Below, in pieces: positions 55,370 to 64,000 of a DNA stretch of 64,000 nt. How positions within the stretch are numbered: position 1 is the stretch's first letter; the number at the start of each line of letters is the position of its first letter. Both the position numbers and the translations under genes were made by a program. Source of the DNA: Hemileia vastatrix (taxonomy: Eukaryota; Basidiomycota; Pucciniomycetes; Pucciniales; Zaghouaniaceae); NCBI GenBank assembly GCA_030280995.1, contig JASXTE010000008.1, positions 19,832,133 through 19,896,132 of the forward strand, given 5' to 3'. The notes under the pieces were generated by a model. That model did not search any database, was not told the DNA's origin, and was given only the letters and a program-made list of their open reading frames with translations.

Positions 55370-58061
55370 AGAATATTATTTATGTTTAATTTTTTAAGAA
55401 GGTAGGATAGATTTGAAGTTTCATTTTCAGGTATTCTCTTATCAAATTCATTTGATTTTCCCCTATATCTTAATAAATACTCAGCTCCTTTCTCTTTAGT
55501 AAGATTCCTTTCTTGAATATTTTTTCAATCTCTGCTTTTTTCAAATTCTCTTCAATTGACAGTTAACCTTTTTCCAATGTATTTTTATACTTTTGAGGTA
55601 AAGTTTTAGTTGATGCACTCATTGAGGCATTTTTAGGATCATTTAAGATGGTTGATAATTGAGACAAATCTTTATCAGATGAATAATTTTCTAATATTTT
55701 TTGCACCAAATCTTCCTCTAAATACACTAGATAAATCCAAAATATATGTATTACCTCATTTTCAGGCACATAAGCTTGGTTGTCAGTATTATTTGGTGAA
55801 GGACCTCTGGATAAAAAATCCACATTTCAATGCAATTTTCCTGCTCTATGAGGGATATTCATCCTTCCACTGAATTCTTGTACAGATATTTTCCATCTAA
55901 ACATGTGTATATTTGGTGTTTTTATGCTTATTAATGATTTTACTGCACTGCAATCTGTAATTAATTCAAAAATATGGTCTTCCAGATAGTAATGAAGTTT
56001 CTCCAGGGCCCACACAATGGTTAAAAATTCCAGTTGAGTAGAACCATACCTTAATTCAGTTTTTATAAAGTTTCTTGATATGTAACAGATAGCTACTTCA
56101 GATAAGTTACTATTTATCATCTGTTTCTGCTGTAAAGCAGCATCTAACCCTGTAAAGCTTGCATCAGTATACAAGATAAGAGGCAGGTAAAAATATGGCA
56201 GTCTCAATATTGGGGCTGAAATTAAAAATTCCTTTAATTTACCAAAGGCATGTTTTCTTTTATTATTCAAAAGAAAGTCTCATTTTTCCTGATTAATGTT
56301 GTTTAAGGGGCTGAAATGGATTGTTAGTTTTTTATATACTGCCTATAATATCCACACACACCTAGAAAGCTTTGAACATCTTTCAAAATCTTAGGTATAT
56401 CAATATTTTTTATTTATGCAAATTTATTCTGGTCAAAAAAAAATTTTAAGCCATATGCAACATGTCCAAGTACTTTCAAGGATTTAAAACCAAACTTACA
56501 TTTTTTTCAATGCTATTTTCATATTAATTTCATCCATTTTTTGAAATAATTTTCTCAGGAAATTTAAATTTTCATCATATGTATTTGAAAACAATATGAT
56601 GTCATTAATATACACTAAGAGCCATCCTTCAACTATTTCATGATGAAAAAAACTATCCATCAATTTTTGGAAGACTTAAGGGGAATTATTTGGGCCAAAA
56701 GGCATTCTCACATATTTATATATTCCCATGTGTGTGGTTATGAGCAAGTAATTCTGACAATTGTTTTCCAAAGGAATCTGGTTATAACCTTTTTTTCCAT
56801 CCAGAAAGGAAATATATTTTTCTCCTTGTAAGATAGATTGGATAGAAGCTATCCTTGGGAGAGTGTAAATATCATCCACAGTGAATGTATTCAGATTTCT
56901 TTAATCACCACATAATCTTGCCTTATCTTTTTTGTAAGAGATTAAAACTGTTGAAATAACCCAATACTTAGGAGTTGTGTCTACTTTTTCAACAATACTA
57001 ATTTCTAAAAATGTCTTAATGTTGTCTTAAATGTCTTATCTTTTTTCAGGAGAAGCTGGGATTCTCATTTTTCAATTCATTATTTGAATTTTCAATGACC
57101 TGTAATTTATTGGAAGTAGTACTCAATGATTCTGTAAGGTTTAATAATACACTTTCTGTATTATTGTTAGACTCTCTATAGAATTCTTCCAATTTTTCAA
57201 TTCTTAATAATAATTTATTTATGATTTTTGATTCCATTGCATTTTCTTTCAAAAACTATTCAATTTTATCTGTGTCTAACTAAGAAGACTAATCATTATT
57301 ATTGGACTCAAGATTTTATTCATTTGGTTCAATTTTAATGTTCCTAGTATTAATTTTGTTTTCAATAAAACTATGTAGATTGTTATCATTTAAAGATATA
57401 TCCAAAATAATATGTTCAAATGAAAAATTCTTAAGATACTTATCAATTTCATTACCTATGAGTAATTCATTATTAGTATTATATAATTGATCATTAGAAG
57501 ATGTATGACTTACCAAGATCTTATTCCACTTCCCTGTCCTCTCTTTACCCTTCCCCTGTAAAGCTGACTTCTGAATCTCTGTTGAAGAGGATGGTTGTAT
57601 TTTTGAGAAGACCAGTCCCATTTCCATTTTCTTACTGTAATTTTTCGGTCTCTTCTTTATTTGGAGATAGAGGTACTTCTGGAAAAACCATGGAAGGGTT
57701 GTTGACTACTGTAGTAAGTTGAGCTTTGAGGCCTACCAGTGCTTGATTTACTTCTATGAATCCTTGAGCTGCTCACTATTTTAGCTTGTTCATCTTGTCT
57801 AAAATGTTGTTGGCTTTAACTGTGAGGTTGTTTAGAAGTAATGACATGGAAAAAATTTGCTCTTGTAAAGTGTTTCTTGACTTCTTTATTGTGATTTGGT
57901 TTAATAGCCTTTCTTTTTTATCTACAGCCATTTAAGGAGTGCTGCTGTTTATTGGAGACTCTTCTCCCTCCATTTTAATGTCCTGTAACAGCTCTATAAG
58001 ATCTAGGTCTTAGATTGTAAGACTTTGCCTCATTACTCACAATGTCAACATTGTCACACAT
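55370..58061 (-). pseudogene. G2 gag-pol remnant
   Basis: ATG 58061 begins MCDNVDIVSNEAKSYNLRPR, as in G1, but soon meets TAA. Recognisable parts are the N-terminal region (57000-58061), reverse transcriptase (56276-57040, ISFLDGKKGYNQIPLE and MPFGPNNSP), RNase H (55827-56270, LYTDASFTGLDAALQQKQ), a piece after RNase H (55563-55823), and chromodomain remains (55370-55555). Gag capsid, zinc knuckle, protease and integrase are missing through two deletions. Many stops and shifts. Confidence 0.8.
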
Positions 58062-58659
58062 TTTTCAAGTAGAATTTAATCAAAAAATTCAGATATAAGT
58101 ATTAAAACTTCAAAAAGAGTTTTATTAGTATGATATAACACTACTTAAGTCAAATAATTGCTTAATTGTAGGTTTTATAGTAAATTTATCAGTTCCAAAA
58201 GTCAAATATGCTTTTTATGTTGTCACTTAATTCAAGAGGTCTACAAAATGTAGGTGTATTTTTATATTTAAAATATAAATTTGTAAGTAATATTCTTTTT
58301 AAATATTAAATGAGTTTTAAAAACCAAGAAAAAACGATTAAAAGTCCTATTAAAAGAATTAATTATTCAGTTTTTATTACTTGGTTTATTATCTTCAAAG
58401 ATTAAAAATTTAATTGGTCTAGTGACAGATCTTTACTAAGAACAATCTCTGTTCAATTAGTAGTAAAAATTTTTATTCAATATCACAATTTTATTATATA
58501 ACTGGGCTTCATTTTCTGAAATCACTATATAAATTTACCCCAACTCTTTGTAATTTATCCAAATAATTCTATAGGGATTTTATTAATTTGTAGCCTTTTT
58601 TGAATTTTTACTTACTGGAAGATAATCAACCAAATTCTTGAGGAAAGGTCCCCAATTTT
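58062..58659 (-). other. Leader of gypsy G2
   Basis: AT-rich sequence homologous to the G1 leader, including the ccattgaattagt..agtaaaaat remnants of its tandem duplication and the primer-site region gaaaggtccccaat at 58643-58656. Confidence 0.6.
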
Positions 58660-58980
58660 TATGCTGAGCTCCAGTACAGCAACATTAATAGCTTGATTAG
58701 TCAGTTGTCTAGAAGATTTTAATGGTCCTATATGAATACTGTAGTAAAAATCCAATAAGTATTAAAATATAACTCAATATAAGGGTCTCAGTAATTTAAT
58801 CTCACAAATGTAAAATGGTTTACAATTTATAGTCAGTAGAGAAATAGAGATAATAATTCAAACACTATTCAAAGACTTATAATGGTACTAATGAAAAGTA
58901 TTGTAATTGTAATGGTTATATGTTCTAATTGTAATGATAAATAATTTAGAATATAAGCCCAAAAACCTCCTCCTTAAAAG
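58660..58980 (-). repeat. 5' LTR of G2, truncated
   Basis: It matches the last ~320 bp of the G1 LTR and stops abruptly at the cctcctcctt segment next to the TATA position, so the promoter half is gone. Confidence 0.7.
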
Positions 58981-59668
58981 TTTTTATAAAGTGTAAGTTG
59001 ACTCCACTTATGAATCCTTGAAACAACTACTGCTGATAAAAGTGGGCTAACCTGTTTAGTAGTGAATTAGTTAAGTACTTTTGTTATTTAGAAAGACAAA
59101 TGGATTAATTGCAAATTCAGCACACCTGATGTATGACATGTAAGTAATTTTAGTACAAGTACTGTAACTTAGTTGTATGAATGGTGATGCTGACCTATAA
59201 CAAAGAAATTAAAAACTATTATAATACTAATGTAATTGAAGTTAAGTCACACCTTTTATAAAGTGTAAGTTGACTCCACTTATAAATCCTTTAGACAACT
59301 GCTTCTGATAAAAGCGTCCAAACATATGGAAAGAAATAGATGAATATAAATAAATAATGTAATGATATGTTTAATACTACAGACCTTTTTAGTAGTGAAT
59401 TGGTAAAGTAATTTTGTTATTGAGAAAGAAAAATGGATGAAAAAAATCTAGAAATAATCACAGTATTTATAATACAGGCCTTTCCAACAAAATAGCACTA
59501 ATTATGTAATCTATAACAAAACCAATATTATATGTAGCATGAAAAATAACAACTGAGAAAAAGTAATGGACTTCAAGGGTTTCAGAAAATTATCAAGGTT
59601 AACACAAACTTTTCTATCCCATATTGGTGCTGAGATTCTTTTCTTTGATAATTTGAAACACTCTAACA
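58981..59668 (-). repeat. 3' LTR of copia J with ~277-bp tandem duplication
   Basis: In element orientation it begins TGTTAGAGTG (at 59668), directly after the polypurine-like AATGAGGGGCAG. The phrase ttttataaagtgtaagttgactccactta occurs near 58983 and again near 59260. The left end is unclear because G2 abuts it. Confidence 0.6.
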
Positions 59669-59683
59669 CTGCCCCTCATTACT

Positions 59684-62600
59684 TTAACCTATAGACTTCA
59701 TACATTGCTTTAAACCAAGATCAGTTATGAATTTTTCAAATTTAACATGATCTAGAGATTTTGTCATAATATCTGCAACCATATAATTGGTAGGGCAATA
59801 TTTTAGATCAATTTCTCCATCAAGGACCTTCTCTAGAACCCAGGTGAAGTGAAATTTAATGTGTTTAGCTCTCTTGTGAGCTATGGTGTTTTTGGACAGA
59901 GCTATTGAGCCTTGATTGTTGCCATATACCAATGTACCTTGATTTTTTTCATAGTACAATTCACTTAATAGTTTTTTCAGCCATAATCCCTCTAGACCAG
60001 CATTCAAATAACTTTTTTATTCTGATTCAGTAGCTGATGTAGATACTGTGACTTGATTTTGGCTTTTCCATGATATAGCTCCTCCTCCAAGCATGAAAGT
60101 ATAACCATTGGTGGATCTCCTTGTAAGGTTGAATCCAGCCCAGTCAGTGTCACTAAATCCAGTTGGTTTCTAAATATTTTTACCTTTTTTTATTGTTATC
60201 AGAGCATTGAATGCCTTTTTTTATATGATTCCAATGTTCATTTTCCCCTTGAGATATCAAAGAATACTTAGAGCTGCTTTCCAATGACTGATGCTGGGTT
60301 TGATAAGAAATTGTGATAAATAATTTACCAAGAATGTAATATCAGGTTTTTTACATTGAGAGAGATATCCTAAACTACCTATAATTTTTCTATAATCATA
60401 ACCTGATTTTAGGAATTGATGGTGTTGATCATCATTGGCAGGAAGAAGATGAATATTTGAAGGCATAGGGTTGGGATTAGATTTACAGTCACACATTCCA
60501 AATTTAGATAAGATGTCAGAAATAAATTTTTTTTGATGAAGTTGAGTGATGTTGTTGTCTTATCTTGAAATTTGTATACCAAGTAAGTAGTTGGACTTAG
60601 TGAAATCATGGACTTTAAAGTCTTTTGATAATTCTGAGTGGAATTTTCATGCTTCATGCCCAATTATTACCATATCATCTACCCAGATAAAAACATATAG
60701 AAATCCATTAGTAGAGTATTTCTTGATGAAACAAAATGGGTTACTACTACTGGTCCTAAATTTATGTCCATGAAACCATTTTGGGACTTCCTGATACCAA
60801 GCTTGTGGTGCTTTCTTGAGTGCATATAGGGCTCTCTTAAATTTTAATACCATTTTTCCACTCTTTATATTATTGATTTCATGATTACAATTTTGATTTG
60901 AATGCTCTAAAAATTTGGGGAATCCTTCATGTGCTGATATGAAGATATCTTCTTCTAGAGTGCTTTTTAGAAAGATAGTATTTACATAAAGTTGATAGAT
61001 TGGTAATTCTTCAACTTTTGTTATTTCAATTATTGTTCAAAGGGCTTCCATTCAACTGGTTGGAGAGAAAGTTTCAAAGAATTCAATTCCCTCCTTTTAT
61101 AGGTAACCTTTTATTACTATTCAAGCTTTATGTTTATTTAGCACACCATTCTCATTGTACTTTGTTTTGAATACCCATTGATTTGGAAGGATATTTATTG
61201 TTTAAATGGTGTTGCACACCACACATTATTTTCATGTAATGAATCAAATTCTTCTCTGATTGCTCCTAACCAGTGGGATTTTTGACATCCATTCATTTCC
61301 TTTTTGTGTCTATCAGGTTCAACTGATTTTTGATCCACAATATTGATTAATGCATTGTGAGTACTTTCTAATTGTGAAATAAGGTTTTGAGTATGTGACC
61401 TGAGAGTTGGGCCAGTATACTGATTTTATGTTACTTCTGCAGGTGGTGGACCTAAACTTACTATTAGATGTCTAGTTGGCATTTCCAATGTTGATACTTC
61501 ATTATTTGTTTGTTATTCTAGTGTGTCATAGTATTCCTCTTTTTCTGTATAAGTACATATTCTTTCATTTGGTTGATGTACAATCATTATTGCAAATGAT
61601 AGTGATGGACTAGTATTTGTCTTCATAGAAAATTCATTTTCATTAAATACTGCGTTATGAGTAATAATTATTTTGTTGTTTTTAATGTCTATTAGACAGT
61701 AATTATTATTTCCTTCTAAGTATCCAAGCAATATACATCTTGTGTCAGCGGAGAAAAATTTTCCTTTTCAAAGCTGTTTTAGAATATTTTCAATTTCCAG
61801 GCAGGAAAATGGATGTAAATGTTCCAGTTTTGGATTTTTAACAGTGAGTGCCTCATAGGGTGATTTCATATTCAATTCTTTACTGAAAGTGAGATTATCT
61901 AGATAGACTGCTGTATTAATGGCCTCTCCCCAGTATGTTAGTGGCAATACAGATTGATATAGGAGAGCACAAGATTTTTCTGTCATAATCTGGTTTTGTT
62001 TTTCACTTATTGGATTTTGTTCCAATGTATATGGAGCTGTTATCTGATGCCTAATTCCATGATTTTTCAGAAATTTTTCAAATTCTATTGAGCAGTATTC
62101 CCCACCACCATCTGTGACAATTGTTTTTAATTTTGTATCACAGATGTTTTTGTGTTTGGATTTGAATTGCACAAGTTTTTTAAGTGCTTCATTTTTAATC
62201 TTTTATAGAAAGACTACTCTGGTTGATGTTAATCCATTGGTAGTTTTCATATAATATTCATATCCTCCTTTTTATGGTGGTGATATACAACCACTCAAGT
62301 CCAAGTGGATCACTTGGAGTGGCACTTTGGGAGTATGGAGGTGTCCTTTGAATGGAAGCCTCTTTTATTTTGTCATTTCACAAATTTCACAGAAGAAAGA
62401 TTCATCTGTTAATGTCTGAAAAACTATGTTTCTGGTATAGGTGTAGTTGAGATATCCCAATCTGTTGTGCCAGAGTCACAGTGAACAGGTAAGCACGGCT
62501 CTCCTTTCAACTAGTTCTCCACTCAATTTACATAGATTTTGTTGGATGTGACCAAATTTTTTTTGATTATCATTCCTAATTACACATCTTTCAGGTTTTT

Positions 62601-63761
62601 TTAGATACATAATTTGATCATATTTTCTCCAAAATTCATTTGTTGAAATTAAGTCATATGGGAGACTAGGTACAAGAAGAGAAATAAACAATACAGATTT
62701 ATTTCCTTTAAATAGAGTGAACTTTCCTTTCCCAATAAATTTTATATCTTCCTTTCCTGTTGTGATATCAAAATTGGTATTTTTATAAGTGAGAAAATGA
62801 GGTTTATTCCTAATTATTGAGGATGTGGCTCCTGAGTCAAGTACAGGTTTCAGATTATTTTTGTATTAGGAAGATGAGGTAAGTAAATACTTGTTAAAGG
62901 TTATAATTGTAATTTCTTTTGTGTTATTTTCTGAATTCTCCTTTTTACATTGGTCTCTCAATTTGACCCAGCTTGGTTTCACAATTTTTTCCCAGAAATC
63001 TTGTTCAAGATGTCCCAGTTTTTGACATACAGAGAATTATATTCAAGGTTTTATTTTTTTTGTTCTTGTCTAGCTTCCCAGAATCAACTAAAAATGCCTC
63101 ATTTTAGTTGTAATTAGTTTTTTTCAATTGAATTTTGTTAAATTTACTTGCTTTTTCAAGAACTTCAAGAACATACTTCATATTAAGTTTACCAGAAGAC
63201 AGAATGCTTTGGGAAGTAGGTGAGTATTAATTTGGAAGTTTCATAGTTACTTGAGCTGCCATAGTGTCACCTTCATAACTTATTTTGGCATTAGTTAGAT
63301 TCCTAAGAACTTTTTGGATGTCAGAGATAAAGGTCTTCAAGTCATTGGTAAATTTTAATTCATTCAGAATTTGTAAGGCAGCAGCTTTGTTGAAGGAATT
63401 AATTCAAGTGTTTTTTTTTCAGTTTGATCCAGATTTTGTAGGTGTCTCCCTTTAGTTCTGTATTATCACAGATTGGAATAGTGTTATTGTGGTCAAGGTG
63501 TCAAATAATTAGAGAGTAAGCTTTCATATTTAATTTTTGTCTTTTCTATATTTCATTAGCGCTAGGTGTAGTAATAGTAGCACCATATTCTTTCTCAGTG
63601 GTGAAAATAACAAATTCATTTTCAGTTACTTCCCAGAGATTGTTTTCATGTAGTAGACTCTCCATATGCACCAACCACATCTGATAATTTTTTTCTCTAA
63701 GGTACCTGTTTTTGTTATTCTCTAACGCTTTAATAAAATCTTGAATTCTTTCAGTGTCCAT
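59684..63761 (-). pseudogene. gag-pol: Copia J Gag-Pol relic
   Basis: From ATG 63761 (MDTERIQDFIKALENNKNR, then MWLVHMESLLHENNLWEV) through a decayed gag; protease site VLDSGATSSI near 62845; integrase core (IVTDGGGEYCSIEF near 62110, ITAPYTLEQNPISEKQNQ near 62020, YWGEAINTAVYLDN near 61920); reverse transcriptase (VFIWVDDMVIIGHEA near 60660, KRALYALKKAPQAWYQE near 60820); RNase H (YGNNQGSIALSKN near 59900) to a stop at 59684. Stops and frameshifts are common. Gag and integrase differ from the B/E lineage and resemble another copia clade. The matching right LTR is not seen in the window. Confidence 0.8.
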
Positions 63762-64000
63762 TGTTAGAGATTTAAATCAATTATTATGTCTTTAGAGTTG
63801 TCACACGCCACGTGATAATCAAAGCAAAAGTACCTCAATTACCCCACTATTCAAGCTCTAACTCCACTAGCGATGCACAAAAAGCAACCTTGGGGAGATT
63901 GCATTCTATTGTGTTCTCAAATCAGCTGTGCTATCTAAACCTTAAAAGCACACTAATGTTAAAGATTAATCTAATTTTCAATAATAGACAATGTGCTTTG
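63762..64000. other. Right edge of window, no recognised feature
   Basis: Upstream flank of copia J. I could not find a tRNA-iMet-type primer site or an LTR pair here. Confidence 0.35.

Larger units (their letters stand above)
52938..58980 (-). mobile_element. Ty3/gypsy element G2, minus strand, internally deleted
   Basis: This is a degenerate relative of G1. In element order it has a truncated 5' LTR (58980-58660), a leader, the N-terminal gag region, a deletion of capsid-protease, part of reverse transcriptase and RNase H, a deletion of integrase, a chromodomain remnant and a 3' LTR (55211-52938). The 3' LTR is about 770 bp longer than that of G1, with extra sequence around 53815-54585. 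I cannot define a target duplication. Confidence 0.82.

Overview
The window looks like a repeat-choked, AT-rich chromosome segment of a fungus, most probably a rust (Pucciniales) or a related basidiomycete. This is inferred from short introns (59-75 nt) with GT..AG ends, Ty1/copia gag proteins with the fungal HNP-type zinc motif, chromodomain Ty3/gypsy elements, and a Tet-like 2OG-Fe(II) oxygenase gene of a type I remember as strongly expanded in rusts. No rRNA or tRNA gene is visible. Almost everything is transposable element. The only good candidate for a native gene is a two-exon, CpG-rich Ser/Pro-rich gene at 14.2-15.0 kb.

Layout. 1-1.5 kb: 5' end of a minus-strand copia element (C). 1.9-11.2 kb: minus-strand copia element A (135-bp LTRs, TSD GTATC), split inside its integrase by a second complete minus-strand copia element B (4150-9515, TSD TACAT). 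11.2-16.4 kb: low-copy sequence with the native gene. 16.8-24.6 kb: complete PIF/Harbinger-like DNA transposon H1 with three intact genes: a SANT/trihelix plus coiled-coil protein (+), a Tet-like dioxygenase (-) and a DDE transposase (-). Between the last two lies a ~1-kb inverted-repeat structure whose core is a CpG-dense 60-bp palindromic array. 24.6-26.8 kb: small foldback and MITE elements and copia relics. 26.8-43.8 kb: decayed H1 relative H2, split by a young, apparently intact chromovirus-type gypsy element G1 (31985-41715, two 1503-bp LTRs, 1957-aa polyprotein). 43.8-52.9 kb: copia relics (E, F) split by the non-coding Harbinger derivative H3 (47560-50240). 52.9-59.0 kb: internally deleted minus-strand gypsy G2. 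59.0-63.8 kb: decayed minus-strand copia J.

How it fits together. The Harbinger elements H1/H2 appear to be a three-gene system: the transposase cuts, the SANT/coiled-coil protein would bind the ends, and the Tet-like enzyme may oxidise methylated bases on the element itself, whose centre is a CpG-rich palindrome. In line with methylation-driven decay, all four internal nonsense codons in the otherwise unshifted pol frame of copia A are TGA at sites where CGA is the simplest precursor. The transposon-borne dioxygenase is the strongest candidate for an under-described biological system here. Assignments rest on reading motifs by eye; no database search was possible.
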